A DNA stretch of 64,000 bases from Planktothrix paucivesiculata PCC 9631 (GCF_900009265.2 NZ_LR734982.1:102684-166683), one strand, 5' to 3'. Counted from the stretch's first letter, positions 11,653-21,031 are shown. Program-made: numbers and translations. The notes: a model not told the origin generated them from the sequence alone.

Positions 11653-12198
11653 ATGAGCGCGATCGCAGGACAAATTATTGAGCCCTACGCCTCGGCGTTA
11701 ATGTCCGTGGCTCAATCTAAAAATTTAACCGAAGAATTCGGGAATGATATTCGTTCATTACTCGAATTACTCAACAGTTCCGCAGAATTAAAAACCTTTT
11801 TAGGAAGTCCGGTGGTAAAACCCCAGGATAAAAAAGCGATTCTGCAACGCATCACTGGAGATGAAATGAATCCCGCCTTGCGGAATTTCTTAATGCTCTT
11901 AGTAGATCGGGGCCGGATTTTATTCCTAGAGGGAATTGGTCAACAGTATTTAGCCTTACTGCGGAAACTGAATCAAACGGTATTGGCTGAAGTCACTTCC
12001 GCCCATCCGTTAACCGAGGCTCAATACGATACCTTGACGGCAAAAGTCAAAGCCATGACTAATGCTCGAGCCGTGGAAATTTCCACAACCATCGAGCCTG
12101 AACTCTTAGGCGGTGTGATTATCAAAGTTGGATCTCGCGTGGTAGATGCCAGTCTGCGTGGACAACTGCGCCGAATTGGAATCAAATTAGCCCAATAA
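11653..12198 (+). CDS. atpH: ATP synthase F1 subunit delta
   Basis: The delta subunit that links F1 to the peripheral stalk, 181 residues from the ATG at 11653. A TTG two codons earlier (11647) would overlap the atpF stop, but the ATG has an ideal GGGAGG six bases upstream and is preferred. Recognisable blocks are IAGQIIEPYASALMSVAQ at the N-terminus and EPELLGGVIIKVGSRVVDASLRG at the C-terminus, both hallmark OSCP/delta family segments. A hairpin with a T-run follows the stop codon before atpA. Confidence 0.96.
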   Translation: MSAIAGQIIEPYASALMSVAQSKNLTEEFGNDIRSLLELLNSSAELKTFLGSPVVKPQDKKAILQRITGDEMNPALRNFLMLLVDRGRILFLEGIGQQYLALLRKLNQTVLAEVTSAHPLTEAQYDTLTAKVKAMTNARAVEISTTIEPELLGGVIIKVGSRVVDASLRGQLRRIGIKLAQ

Positions 12199-12206
12199 AA
12201 TCTAGT

Positions 12207-12239
12207 GACCCGTCATGATCATGTCGGGGATCTTTTTTT
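12207..12239 (+). terminator. hairpin plus T-run between atpH and atpA (attenuator-like)
   Basis: Arms of ACCCG and CGGG(G) enclose a near-perfect palindrome (CATGATCATG core with one T-T mismatch either side), followed directly by a run of seven T. It has the form of a factor-independent terminator, but lies inside the atp operon, 32 bases before the atpA start. It may therefore act as a partial terminator or mRNA-processing/stability element that sets F0:F1 expression ratio. Function is inferred from shape only. Confidence 0.6.
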
Positions 12240-12270
12240 AACTTATAACCTCTAACTACTGACAACAACA

Positions 12271-13788
12271 ATGGTAGCGATCAGACCTGACGAAATTAGC
12301 AGTATTATTCAACAACAAATTGAACAGTACGACCAAGACGTTAAAGAAACCAACGTCGGAACTGTTCTACAAGTCGGTGACGGAATTGCCCGGATTTATG
12401 GTTTAGATAAAGCCATGTCCGGCGAACTATTAGAATTTGCGGATGGCACTATCGGAATTGCCCTCAACCTAGAAGAAGATAACGTCGGTGCGGTGTTAAT
12501 GGGTGAAGGTCGGGAGATCCAAGAGGGTTCCGCCGTCACCGCCACCGGAAGAATTGCTCAAATCCCCGTGGGCGACGCCATGTTAGGCCGGGTGGTTGAT
12601 GCCTTAGCCCGTCCCATTGATGGCAAAGGCGATATTAAAAGCTCGGAAAACCGCTTATTAGAATCTCCTGCTCCTGGGATTATCGAGCGTCGTTCTGTTT
12701 GCGAACCCATGCAAACCGGGATCACCGCCATTGACTCCATGATCCCCATTGGTCGGGGTCAACGGGAATTAATCATTGGTGACCGTCAAACTGGGAAAAC
12801 CTCCATCGCCATTGACACGATCATTAACCAACAGGGCGAAGACGTGATCTGCGTCTACGTTGCCATTGGTCAAAAAGCCTCTACGGTGTCTCAAGTCGTT
12901 GCAACCCTAGAAGAAAAAGGGGCGATGGAATATACGGTCGTTGTGGCGGCTAGTGCTAGTGAATCCGCGACCCTGCAATACCTGGCTCCCTATACTGGGG
13001 CAAGTATCGCCGAGTATTTCATGTACAAAGGCAAACACACCCTGGTCATCTATGATGACTTATCAAAACAGGCCCAAGCCTACCGTCAAATGTCCCTGTT
13101 ACTCCGTCGTCCTCCCGGACGGGAAGCCTATCCCGGGGATGTGTTCTATCTCCACTCTCGTTTATTAGAGCGGGCTGCGAAACTGAACGACGAACTCGGT
13201 GGCGGCAGTATGACGGCGTTACCGATTATTGAAACTCAAGCCGGTGACGTTTCGGCCTATATTCCGACTAACGTGATTTCGATTACCGACGGTCAGATCT
13301 TTCTCTCCTCTGACTTGTTTAACTCCGGTTTACGTCCGGCGGTGAATGCGGGGATTTCTGTGTCCCGGGTGGGTTCAGCAGCCCAAACCAAAGCCATGAA
13401 GAAAGTGGCCGGGAAAGTGAAATTGGAGTTGGCTCAGTATGCTGAATTAGCTGCATTTTCTCAGTTCGCCTCCGATTTAGACCAAGCAACTCGTAACCAA
13501 TTGGAACGGGGCAAACGTCTGCAAGAACTGTTAAAACAGTCCCAAAATTCTCCCCTGCAATTGTTTGAACAGGTGGCGGTGATTTACGCGGGAATTAATG
13601 GTTATCTCGATGAGATCCCCGTTGAAAAAATCGTTACTTTTGCCATTGGACTGCGGGAATATCTGAAAAATAGCAAACCCAAATATGTGGAAATCGTTCA
13701 AGGCAAAAAAGTCCTTGATGATGAAGCCGAAGGTCTGCTGAAAGAAGGGATCAACGAATTTAAACAAACCTTCTTAGTTTCTCCTTAA
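12271..13788 (+). CDS. atpA: ATP synthase F1 subunit alpha
   Basis: The alpha subunit of the F1 catalytic head, 505 residues, the usual length. The P-loop is GDRQTGKTS, and the family block [17 protein letters not shown] is intact. Alpha binds a non-catalytic nucleotide and alternates with beta. Beta (atpB in plastid naming, atpD in E. coli) and epsilon are not in this window, in keeping with the cyanobacterial split of the ATP synthase genes into two operons. Confidence 0.98.
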   Translation: MVAIRPDEISSIIQQQIEQYDQDVKETNVGTVLQVGDGIARIYGLDKAMSGELLEFADGTIGIALNLEEDNVGAVLMGEGREIQEGSAVTATGRIAQIPVGDAMLGRVVDALARPIDGKGDIKSSENRLLESPAPGIIERRSVCEPMQTGITAIDSMIPIGRGQRELIIGDRQTGKTSIAIDTIINQQGEDVICVYVAIGQKASTVSQVVATLEEKGAMEYTVVVAASASESATLQYLAPYTGASIAEYFMYKGKHTLVIYDDLSKQAQAYRQMSLLLRRPPGREAYPGDVFYLHSRLLERAAKLNDELGGGSMTALPIIETQAGDVSAYIPTNVISITDGQIFLSSDLFNSGLRPAVNAGISVSRVGSAAQTKAMKKVAGKVKLELAQYAELAAFSQFASDLDQATRNQLERGKRLQELLKQSQNSPLQLFEQVAVIYAGINGYLDEIPVEKIVTFAIGLREYLKNSKPKYVEIVQGKKVLDDEAEGLLKEGINEFKQTFLVSP

Positions 13789-13880
13789 TTAGTTAACAGT
13801 TATCATTTATCAGTGAAAGAGTTAAGGGTGATCAGTGAAAAGTTAAGATCCTGTTCACTGTTGACTCTTTAACTGTTGGG
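13789..13880. repeat. short repeat block (AGTTAACAGTTATCA type)
   Basis: Between atpA and atpC lie imperfect direct and inverted copies of AGTTAACAGTTATCA, ATCAGTGAAAAGTTAA and CTGTTCACTGTTGACT. The same word family recurs at 51411-51485 and at 58143-58170. This is a dispersed intergenic repeat common in cyanobacterial genomes; no function is known to me. Confidence 0.55.
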
Positions 13881-13988
13881 TGATACAGCAGTCGCGCCCA
13901 AAAATGTTTGACAAAGACTGATGTGGCAAACCTTGACTGCTGAAACCTGTTCCCAGATCCGAAATTCCTTGCTATAACTGACAAAAAT

Positions 13989-14939
13989 ATGTCAAATTTA
14001 AAAGCGATCCGCGATCGCATTGATTCGGTTAAAAACACTAAGAAAATCACAGAAGCGATGCGTCTAGTTGCTTCGGCTAAAGTGCGTCGTGCCCAGGAAC
14101 AAGTCTTGGCCTCCCGCCCTTTTGCTGATCGATTAGCCGGAATTCTTTATGGGTTACAATCCCGTTTGAAATTTGAAGAAGCAGATTTACCTTTGCTCAA
14201 ACAACGGGAAGTTAAAAAAGTCGGATTATTAGTGATTGCTGGTAATCGGGGCTTGTGCGGCACTTATAATAGTAGCGTGATTAAACGGGCTGAAACTCGC
14301 GCCCAAGAGTTGCAAGCCGAAGGGATTGAATGCAGCTATTTGTTAGTGGGACGCAAAGCGATTCAATATTTTCAAAGACGGGATACTCCTATCCGCGCAA
14401 CGGTAGAAAATCCTGAAAAAAATCCCGCCTTAGAAAGAGTCAGGGATTCTGCGGACAATCTTTTGGCTTTATTTTTATCCGGGGAATTGGATCGGATTGA
14501 GTTAATTTATACGAAATTTGTTTCGTTAATTGCTTCTCGTCCGGTAATTCAAACCCTGTTACCTCTTACTCCTCAAGGGTTAGAGCCAACGGATGATGAA
14601 ATCTTCCGTTTGACAACTAAAAATGGTCAATTTGAAGTAACACGGGAGAAAGTCAAAAATACTCTCACGGATTTACCCAGAGATATGATTTTTGAACAAG
14701 ATCCGGCTCAGATTTTGGATGCGTTATTACCTTTGTTTTTAACCAACCAATTATTACGCGCTTGGCAAGAATCGATTGCCAGTGAGTTAGCCGCCCGGAT
14801 GACGGCGATGAGTAATGCGAGTGAAAATGCTGGAGATTTAATTAAATCCCTGACCTTATCCTACAACAAAGCTCGTCAAGCTTCCATTACCCAGGAACTT
14901 CTGGAAGTGGTTGGCGGTGCAGAAGCTTTGAAGGGTTAA
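13989..14939 (+). CDS. atpC: ATP synthase F1 subunit gamma
   Basis: The central rotor shaft, 316 residues. N-terminal ([25 protein letters not shown], split across residues 4-28) and C-terminal ([15 protein letters not shown]) conserved helices are present. The protein is longer than the approximately 285-residue heterotrophic form because of the photosynthetic-type insertion near residues 195-235 (around [12 protein letters not shown]). No paired redox cysteines are seen there, as expected for cyanobacteria rather than chloroplasts. It is separated from atpA by 200 bases containing short AGTTAACAGT/ATCAGTGA-type repeats, and is the last gene of the operon. Confidence 0.97.
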   Translation: MSNLKAIRDRIDSVKNTKKITEAMRLVASAKVRRAQEQVLASRPFADRLAGILYGLQSRLKFEEADLPLLKQREVKKVGLLVIAGNRGLCGTYNSSVIKRAETRAQELQAEGIECSYLLVGRKAIQYFQRRDTPIRATVENPEKNPALERVRDSADNLLALFLSGELDRIELIYTKFVSLIASRPVIQTLLPLTPQGLEPTDDEIFRLTTKNGQFEVTREKVKNTLTDLPRDMIFEQDPAQILDALLPLFLTNQLLRAWQESIASELAARMTAMSNASENAGDLIKSLTLSYNKARQASITQELLEVVGGAEALKG

Positions 14940-14962
14940 TTTTTAATTCAATATTGATTTTC

Positions 14963-15003
14963 AGGTGGGTTTACGCAAGTTATAACTCACCTTATTTTTT
15001 TTA
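14963..15003 (+). terminator. candidate terminator of the atp operon
   Basis: An imperfect stem AGGTG(g)GTT ... AAC(t)CACCT is followed by TATTTTTTTT, 24 bases after the atpC stop. The loop is long (about 14 bases), so strength is uncertain. Confidence 0.5.
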
Positions 15004-15020
15004 GAATTTATCCACACCTC

Positions 15021-15085
15021 AAGAAACCGGGTTTCTGACAACAACTTTGGGATAGAATCAAGATTTTTTTAGAAACCCGGTTTCT
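15021..15085. repeat. inverted pair of AGAAACCGGGTTTCT palindromes
   Basis: AAGAAACCGGGTTTCT (15021-15036) and AGAAACCCGGTTTCT (15071-15085) are reverse complements 34 bases apart and each is itself nearly palindromic. They lie between the convergent atpC and kinase-GUN4 genes. The same 15-mer recurs near 19633, 30224, 30288, 30340 and 52992, always between genes. Confidence 0.7.
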
Positions 15086-15133
15086 GTGTTGCTTGAATAT
15101 AGTGTTTTGCGGGGTGTAGCCCATCGCACACTG

Positions 15134-16537
15134 CTATAAATCATCGCGAGACAGTAACGTTGCCCAAAAATAGCCATATCCCATAAAACTTTGATTAAGC
15201 ATACTGAGCGCTAATTTCCTATAAACTGGTATAACTCTGGATGGACTTTCTAAAAACCATAATTCAGGTAAATACATCAAAATTGGTAAATGTCCTAAAG
15301 GAGCATCGGGACTTTCATTAATTTTATTGAAAGAGAAAGAAAACCAGCCATAGTTTAATTTCCACTCCCCTACACGCTGACAAAATTCTTTCCAGACTTG
15401 TTCATCATAAGTAGAAGTACCTCCTAACTCTCGATAAATTCTCTTTTGTGTAGTAAAACCAAATTTATTATCACTATAAGATGACCAAAGTTGATTAATG
15501 GTTTTGAGGTCTTGTGAGGGAAAGCTGATAACATCAGTAACTTGGAGTTTACCTTTATTATTTTCTCCCATAATTTTACACATGATTTCTGTTGTTTCCC
15601 AATCAGCGGCATACCAATTTTTAGTTTTTAAGAACCGTTCTAAGTTTCGATAATCAATTCCACAGACCGAAAGTAATTCAATCGGCTTAGATCTAGTTTC
15701 AATAACAGAAAAAGTCTGATCGCTTCCTAGCATTTTTAGCCATTCCTGCATAGATTGGGGACGATCACTAGAGTTCAATTCTAAGCCTTTCAAAATAGCT
15801 TTACTAACAGCATTACTAATTACACGGTTTAAGCTTTTTGGTACTTTTATTTTTTTAATTAACTCTCTTTTTTCAGGGCTTTCTTGTGCATATTTACCTG
15901 TAACGAGATAATATAAAGTTGCAGCTAAAGCATATATATCGATGGTCGGTTGACAATTTCCTTGCTTTTGTTCAGGAGCAATAAACTGAGGATGGCCATA
16001 ATTATTCAAGTCTAAGCTCTGAGGTGAAATTTCTATTGCTAGTCCCAAATCAATTAATATGGGTTTATCCTTATCACTAATGATAATATTACCAGGATGA
16101 ACATCTCGATGAACAAATCCATTTTGATGAAGAATATCTAACGCTTCACCTATTTTTAAGATATATTTTAAAGCAACTTCTTCAGAAAGATTCTTTTGAC
16201 TCTTAACTATATCCTTCAAACTTTCACCACAAACTAAGTCCATGACAATACAGGGAATAGAAAACTCTTCATCTTCTTCATCAAATAAATCTGTTACTTG
16301 AACAATATTAAGATTTTGAGGTAATTTTTTTAAGATTTGAGCTTCTTTAATAAATGCAACTGTATACTTACTATAATTTACATCTTTAATTAAGTCATCA
16401 TTTGGGGTTTTAATAACAACCGAATCGTTTAATTTTAGGTGTAGTGCTTTGTAGGTTACAGCAAAGCCTCCTCGCCCGATCTGCTTTTCAATTATATACT
16501 TACCATTATTTAACTCTTTTCCTGGATTCCAAGTCAT
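15134..16537 (-). CDS. Ser/Thr protein kinase with C-terminal GUN4 domain
   Basis: A 467-residue fusion. Residues about 10-270 are a eukaryotic-type Ser/Thr kinase: glycine loop GRGGFAVTY, ATP-binding lysine K43 (VVIKTP), catalytic loop HRDVHPGN (D145, N150), metal motif DLG (163-165, the variant common in cyanobacteria) and APEQ activation segment. Residues about 295-467 are a GUN4 domain: LERFLKTKNWYAADWET, DLKTINQLWSSYSDNKFGF, APLGHLP and the terminal LLSRDDL. GUN4 proteins bind protoporphyrin IX and Mg-protoporphyrin and stimulate Mg-chelatase, so a tetrapyrrole-responsive kinase is a reasonable inference, not shown. No membrane segment is seen. The gene is alone, convergent with the atp operon. 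Confidence 0.9.
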   Translation of the reverse strand: MTWNPGKELNNGKYIIEKQIGRGGFAVTYKALHLKLNDSVVIKTPNDDLIKDVNYSKYTVAFIKEAQILKKLPQNLNIVQVTDLFDEEDEEFSIPCIVMDLVCGESLKDIVKSQKNLSEEVALKYILKIGEALDILHQNGFVHRDVHPGNIIISDKDKPILIDLGLAIEISPQSLDLNNYGHPQFIAPEQKQGNCQPTIDIYALAATLYYLVTGKYAQESPEKRELIKKIKVPKSLNRVISNAVSKAILKGLELNSSDRPQSMQEWLKMLGSDQTFSVIETRSKPIELLSVCGIDYRNLERFLKTKNWYAADWETTEIMCKIMGENNKGKLQVTDVISFPSQDLKTINQLWSSYSDNKFGFTTQKRIYRELGGTSTYDEQVWKEFCQRVGEWKLNYGWFSFSFNKINESPDAPLGHLPILMYLPELWFLESPSRVIPVYRKLALSMLNQSFMGYGYFWATLLSRDDL

Positions 16538-16708
16538 TTATTAAGTCCTCAATATTGTTTTTATTATAGTCTTCTGATTGCGCTCAAGCGCAACAACGGG
16601 TTTTACTAAATTTAGGGTGAATTTGGGTTATATATTTTGCCTTGATAATGTTAGTTGAAGGTGCGATCGCTCACTCCAAACACCGCACCGTCAAATGTTA
16701 ACTCACCC

Positions 16709-17797
16709 CTAATTTTTACGACTGGGAAACACCCGCAAGGCATTTTCCAGGACAGAAACATTAACTCGCATTCCCACGGGTAAAGCGGTTGTAGCACTGG
16801 TTCGGGCGATGAGTTCCCGACCGGATGGAACCTGTAAACTATAGTGATTTTCCCGTCCGAGAAATTGGCGATCGCGAATCACAACCGGGGCGTTATCATC
16901 GGGTTTAAGAATAAAATCCTCTTGCCGTACCATTAATTCCACCCGGTCTAATTCCTCCCAATCGGGGGTAACAGCATCCACAAGATATGGGTTAATCGCA
17001 AAACAACCCACTTCTGTTTCCCAAAAATCTCCCCGACGTTTGGCGGGAATAAAATTAGCTTGGGTGACAAATTCTGCCACGAACCGAGAGGCGGGTTGGC
17101 GATAAATTGCTTCAGGCGTGCCAAACTGTTCTAAGCGTCCGTTTTGCATTACCGCTACCCAATCGGAAATTGCTAGGGCTTCTTCTTGGTCATGGGTGAC
17201 AAAAATTGCGGTGGTTCCTGCTACTTTTAAAATATCCCGTAATTCCTGCCGCAATCTTAACCGCACCTGCACATCTAAATTACTTAAAGGTTCATCTAAT
17301 AAGACTAAAGCCGGATGGGGAGCTAAGGCGCGGGCTAGGGCGACCCGTTGTTGTTGTCCTCCCGAAAGTTCATGGGGATAGCGTTTTTCATAACCCGATA
17401 ATCCGACTAATTCTAAAACTTCTGCTACCCGTCTGTTAATCCCTAAACTAGATTTTTTCTTAGTATTTTTTAAGCCAAAGGCAATATTTTTGGCAACGGT
17501 TAAATGGGGAAATAGGGCATAATCCTGAAACACCATTCCCACATCCCGTTGTTCTGGCGGTATCCAATAGTCCAAGCCCGCCACTTCCCGCCCCGCTAGG
17601 GTAATGGTTCCGGTGTCCGGCTGTTCAAATCCGGCAATCATTCGCAATAAGGTAGTTTTCCCACACCCAGAAGGGCCTAATAGGCCTAAAATATCCCCTT
17701 CATGTAAGTCTAGGTTAACGGCTTGAACGGCTGGGGTCTGGTTGTGAGGAAACTGTTTACCGACGTCCTCTAAATGCAGAATTACAGATTGAGTCAT
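16709..17797 (-). CDS. iron(III)-type ABC transporter ATP-binding protein (FbpC/FutC-like)
   Basis: The ATPase of a ferric-iron-type importer. Motifs are Walker A GPSGCGKTT, signature LSGGQQQRVALARA, Walker B LVLLDEPLSNLD and a C-terminal TOBE-like regulatory domain (about residues 230-360). I start it at the ATG at 17797 (MTQSVILHLEDV), where family similarity begins; an ATG at 17809 and a TTG at 17830 are possible upstream starts. It is divergent from the fused permease gene 136 bases away, and the two must form one transporter. A periplasmic binding protein is not present in the window. Iron as substrate is inferred from the family; thiamine or another cation is less likely. Confidence 0.85.
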   Translation of the reverse strand: MTQSVILHLEDVGKQFPHNQTPAVQAVNLDLHEGDILGLLGPSGCGKTTLLRMIAGFEQPDTGTITLAGREVAGLDYWIPPEQRDVGMVFQDYALFPHLTVAKNIAFGLKNTKKKSSLGINRRVAEVLELVGLSGYEKRYPHELSGGQQQRVALARALAPHPALVLLDEPLSNLDVQVRLRLRQELRDILKVAGTTAIFVTHDQEEALAISDWVAVMQNGRLEQFGTPEAIYRQPASRFVAEFVTQANFIPAKRRGDFWETEVGCFAINPYLVDAVTPDWEELDRVELMVRQEDFILKPDDNAPVVIRDRQFLGRENHYSLQVPSGRELIARTSATTALPVGMRVNVSVLENALRVFPSRKN

Positions 17798-17825
17798 CTT
17801 TACAGGCATTAATTTGATCTTAGGG

Positions 17826-17843
17826 TTCAACGGTACTGTTGAA
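17826..17843. promoter_or_regulatory. inverted repeat in divergent ABC promoter region
   Basis: TTCAAC-N6-GTTGAA is a perfect 6-bp inverted repeat in the 136-base divergent region between the ATPase and permease genes. It has operator-like symmetry and position, and would suit a dimeric repressor acting on both genes. It does not match the classical Fur box closely. Confidence 0.35.
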
Positions 17844-17933
17844 ACTAATATTGCTGAAACTTCATTCTAATTATACCCCCTTTTTAGGATATATTCTCAC
17901 TAAGACTTGATTAAATTTTAGGAGTGCTTATTT

Positions 17934-19607
17934 GTGTCCCTATTCTCCGTTAAGTCCAGCCTCAAAGCTTTGCGTAGTTTGAAGCTGGACGTTTGGACTA
18001 TTTTTGTGGTGGCGATCGCAGTGTTGATCGCTACTCCCGTATTATTTGTATTAAGCAGTATTTTCACCAATTCGGCTGAAGTCTGGAACCATTTAAGCTC
18101 AACGGTTCTCCCCGGCTATATCCTTAATTCCTTATTGCTAATCTTTGGCGTTGGCAGCATCGTCTTGCTGTTGGGCGTGAGTAGTGCTTGGTTAGTCACC
18201 ATGTGTCGGTTTCCGGGGAGCCGTATGTTTGAATGGGGGTTGTTAATTCCCCTAGCGGCCCCTAGTTATATTCTTGCCTATGTGTACACCGAATGGTTAG
18301 AATTTTATGGCCCGGTGCAAACCCTACTCCGAAATATCTTTGGATGGAGCAGTATGGATGAATATTGGTTTCCTGATATTCGTTCTATTTGGGGGGCAAT
18401 TTTTTTATTATCTTTAACTTTATATCCCTACGTTTATTTATTAACTAGAGTTGCTTTTTTAGAACAATCCACTTGTACCTTAGAAGCCAGTCGTTCCCTC
18501 GGTTGTAACCCTTGGAAAAGCTTTTTTACCGTAGCTTTACCCCTAGCCCGTCCCTCTATTATTGCGGGATTATCCCTAGCATTAATGGAAACCTTAAACG
18601 ATTTTGGAACCGTTCAATATTTCGGGGTTGATACCTTTACAACCGGAATTTATCGAACTTGGTTTGGCATGGGAGAACGGGTTGCTGCTTCCCAATTAGC
18701 CGCAGTTTTAATGTTATTTATCTTAGGATTAATTCTACTAGAACTTTGGTCACGTCATCAAGCCCAATATTATCAAACCGGAAATCGCTTTCAATCATTA
18801 AACCCGTTTAAACTCACCGGATTTAGGGCGGGATTAGCCTTTTCTATCTGTTTATTTCCGATTATTTTAGGGTTTCTGGTTCCTAGTATTATTTTATTAA
18901 AAATGACCTTAGAAAATTTAGAAACCTTTTTCAATACTGAGTTTTGGAGTTATGCCTTACACAGTTTAACTTTAGCAACGATTAGCGGACTATTAGCGGT
19001 TCTCATCGCCTTAATTATGGCCTATGGTGTCCGATTAAATTCTAATTCTCTGATGCGATTATCTACCCGTATTGCTGCTATGGGATATGCCATTCCTGGT
19101 TCGGTAATTGCGGTAGGGATTTTAATTCCGATTGGTCGATTAGATAATGCAATTGATGGGGTGATGCGGTCTACCTTTGGTATTTCTACGGGGTTGTTAT
19201 TGAGTGGCACAATTATCGCTTTAATTTATGCCTATTTAGTCCGATTTTTAGCGGTTTCTTTTGGGACAGTAGAATCGAGTTTAAGTAAAATCAAACCTAA
19301 TTTAGATGAAGCTGCGCGTAGCTTAGGATATGGAGCGACGGGTACTTTAATTAAGGTACATACTCCGATTATGTGGAGTGGGTTATTAACAGCCGGAATG
19401 TTAACATTTGTCGATGTCATGAAGGAGTTATCAGCAACTTTAGTGATTCGTCCCTTCAATTTTGATACCTTAGCAGTTCGGGTCTATAATTTAGCCTCAG
19501 ATGAACGATTGGCTGAAGCCGCCACCCCCGCATTAGCGATTGTTTTAGTCGGGATGATTCCGGTTATTTTCTTGAGTTTAAAAATAGCTCAATCCCATCG
19601 TTCATAA
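17934..19607 (+). CDS. iron(III)-type ABC transporter permease (FbpB/FutB-like, two fused permease domains)
   Basis: A 557-residue inner-membrane protein with about 12 transmembrane helices, made of two repeated permease halves. Each half has the cytoplasmic EAA loop that docks to the ATPase: EASRSLGCNPWKSFF in the first and EAARSLGYGATGTLI in the second. This fused arrangement is typical of FbpB/FutB iron permeases. The start is GTG with AGGAG (17921-17925) nine bases upstream. It is divergent from the matching ATPase, so the pair shares a control region. Confidence 0.88.
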   Translation: MSLFSVKSSLKALRSLKLDVWTIFVVAIAVLIATPVLFVLSSIFTNSAEVWNHLSSTVLPGYILNSLLLIFGVGSIVLLLGVSSAWLVTMCRFPGSRMFEWGLLIPLAAPSYILAYVYTEWLEFYGPVQTLLRNIFGWSSMDEYWFPDIRSIWGAIFLLSLTLYPYVYLLTRVAFLEQSTCTLEASRSLGCNPWKSFFTVALPLARPSIIAGLSLALMETLNDFGTVQYFGVDTFTTGIYRTWFGMGERVAASQLAAVLMLFILGLILLELWSRHQAQYYQTGNRFQSLNPFKLTGFRAGLAFSICLFPIILGFLVPSIILLKMTLENLETFFNTEFWSYALHSLTLATISGLLAVLIALIMAYGVRLNSNSLMRLSTRIAAMGYAIPGSVIAVGILIPIGRLDNAIDGVMRSTFGISTGLLLSGTIIALIYAYLVRFLAVSFGTVESSLSKIKPNLDEAARSLGYGATGTLIKVHTPIMWSGLLTAGMLTFVDVMKELSATLVIRPFNFDTLAVRVYNLASDERLAEAATPALAIVLVGMIPVIFLSLKIAQSHRS

Positions 19608-19615
19608 TTAACAGG

Positions 19616-19718
19616 ACTTACGCACCCAACCAAAGAAACCGGGGTTTTTTCCGAAAATATTTCGTTGTGACCCACATATTATCTAAAAAACTCGGTTTCT
19701 CGGTCTCAATGCGTAAGT
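19616..19718. repeat. miniature inverted-repeat element (ACTTACGCA ends)
   Basis: About 103 bases bounded by ACTTACGCA (19616-19624) and TGCGTAAGT (19710-19718). Inside are AAGAAACCGGGGTTTTTT and CTCGGTTTCT, i.e. inner inverted arms related to the AGAAACCGGGTTTCT palindrome. The left end (CAGGACTTACGCA) matches the outer end of the element at 52965-53025, so both belong to one family. It lies between convergent genes. Confidence 0.6.
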
Positions 19719-19761
19719 TATAATTAAGTTGTTGTTAGGGCGTACACTATGCTTAAACACC

Positions 19762-20697
19762 CTAGGAGATTTGGTTAATAAATTTAGCGACAATTTTAAC
19801 GAATTCTGAGGTCGATTCATAGGGTAAAACGTTGCGCCCTGGAATCATAGCAGATTGGCAATTTTTCCAGCCTTTTTCATAAAGTTGACAGCGTTGTTCG
19901 GGAGTTTCTGAAAATCCACTGCGACTAATACTAGATGCAGTTGTGCCAAAAACTGCTAGGGTGGGAATAGAAATTTCTGCCATAATATCCGTATAGTTTT
20001 GTCGCCAAAATCCAGCTAAAAATGAATAAACGGCATAACGAGTTTGAGCATTTTTAGCTCCTGTTTCTAATAGGTCTAACCAATTTTTATCGACATCTTC
20101 GGCTTGAGCAAACAGTTGACGAATGGAAAAGGATTGGATAAATTGACGACGACGAGCATAGAGCCAGAATAAATTGCCAATGGGAGAATCAAAGAATAGA
20201 TTCCAGGCAAGTTTTTGTTGTTTTTCTGAACCAGGTTCGCTCATGACTCGCCAAGCTGGGGGGCCGGATAATATTAATCCTTGAATTAAGTTAGAATTAG
20301 ATTGGTTTTGGAGTTGGGTGAGGGCGATCGCAACGGGTAACAAAGCGCCTTGTACTACAATAATAACAGGTTTTTGAATAACATTTTCCAAAAAATAATG
20401 CAATTGTTCTGCCCAATCCTGGGGATAATAAGCAACTTTCGGAATTTCAGACTTTCCACAACCGATTAAATCAGGATTATAAATGGTATAATTTAACCCT
20501 TGTTGCCGTGATTCTTGACAGAATCGATACCAAAAATTTCCCGATAATCCGACTCCAATCGGATGAATTAATAGTAATGAAATATCCTGATTATTGGGAT
20601 TAACAGGCGGATAATATTCATAGGAACATTGATATCCCTGCCAATTATAGAATTTATCTTCAGAACTAAATGGGGAAGATGGGGGAGTAGCTTTCAT
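19762..20697 (-). CDS. alpha/beta-hydrolase fold protein lacking the catalytic serine
   Basis: A 311-residue alpha/beta-hydrolase fold protein. The fold is supported by LLLIHPIGVGLSGNFW near the N-terminus, YNPDLIGCGKSE, and the nucleophile-elbow region PVIIVVQGALLPVAIA, and by IPTLAVFG before the C-terminal part. However, the elbow reads VQGALLP where active enzymes read GxSxGG, so the nucleophile serine is replaced by glycine. The C-terminal region IPGRNVLPYEST also has asparagine where the catalytic histidine is expected. It is therefore probably a non-hydrolytic member or an enzyme with another chemistry. The gene stands alone. Confidence 0.75.
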   Translation of the reverse strand: MKATPPSSPFSSEDKFYNWQGYQCSYEYYPPVNPNNQDISLLLIHPIGVGLSGNFWYRFCQESRQQGLNYTIYNPDLIGCGKSEIPKVAYYPQDWAEQLHYFLENVIQKPVIIVVQGALLPVAIALTQLQNQSNSNLIQGLILSGPPAWRVMSEPGSEKQQKLAWNLFFDSPIGNLFWLYARRRQFIQSFSIRQLFAQAEDVDKNWLDLLETGAKNAQTRYAVYSFLAGFWRQNYTDIMAEISIPTLAVFGTTASSISRSGFSETPEQRCQLYEKGWKNCQSAMIPGRNVLPYESTSEFVKIVAKFINQIS

Positions 20698-20758
20698 AAA
20701 TATCTGTAAATAATCAATTGAATTAATTTTACAGATTATATTAACATCTATTCCGAAA

Positions 20759-20797
20759 CAGGGCTACGCCATGCTATGGGTAGCTGCGTAAGCCCTG
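20759..20797. repeat. palindromic repeat (CAGGGCTACGC / GCGTAAGCCCTG)
   Basis: Arms CAGGGCTACGC (20759-20769) and GCGTAAGCCCTG (20786-20797) pair with a single-base bulge around a 16-base loop. It is likely a short interspersed palindromic repeat; no T-run follows, so it is not a normal terminator. Confidence 0.45.
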
Positions 20798-21002
20798 CTA
20801 AAGTTAACGACGGTACTCTAACCCAACTGTCCAACAAAAGTTTTTACTCGTAGCGGCGGGTTCTGTAGTAAATTATGATACTTACAGATAACTTTGATAA
20901 ACCTGTCCATTTTCCACGATCACATACTCCCGTAAATCTCAGTTTTTTAATAAATTCTTATATAAGAATCACGAATAATCAGTAAAAATTATGTAATTAA
21001 CT

Positions 21003-21031
21003 ATACTCAGTTCATGTTGATACTGAGTATA
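21003..21031 (+). promoter_or_regulatory. perfect inverted repeat upstream of the small hydrophobic protein
   Basis: TATACTCAGT (21003-21012) and ACTGAGTATA (21022-21031) form a perfect 10-bp inverted repeat with a 9-base spacer, ending 45 bases before the ATG at 21077. It could be a repressor operator overlapping the promoter or a 5'-leader hairpin. Confidence 0.45.

Noticed and set aside
17798-17933. Classical Fur box in the iron-transporter promoter region
   Set aside because: Only scattered GATAAT-like bases were seen; no convincing 19-bp match.
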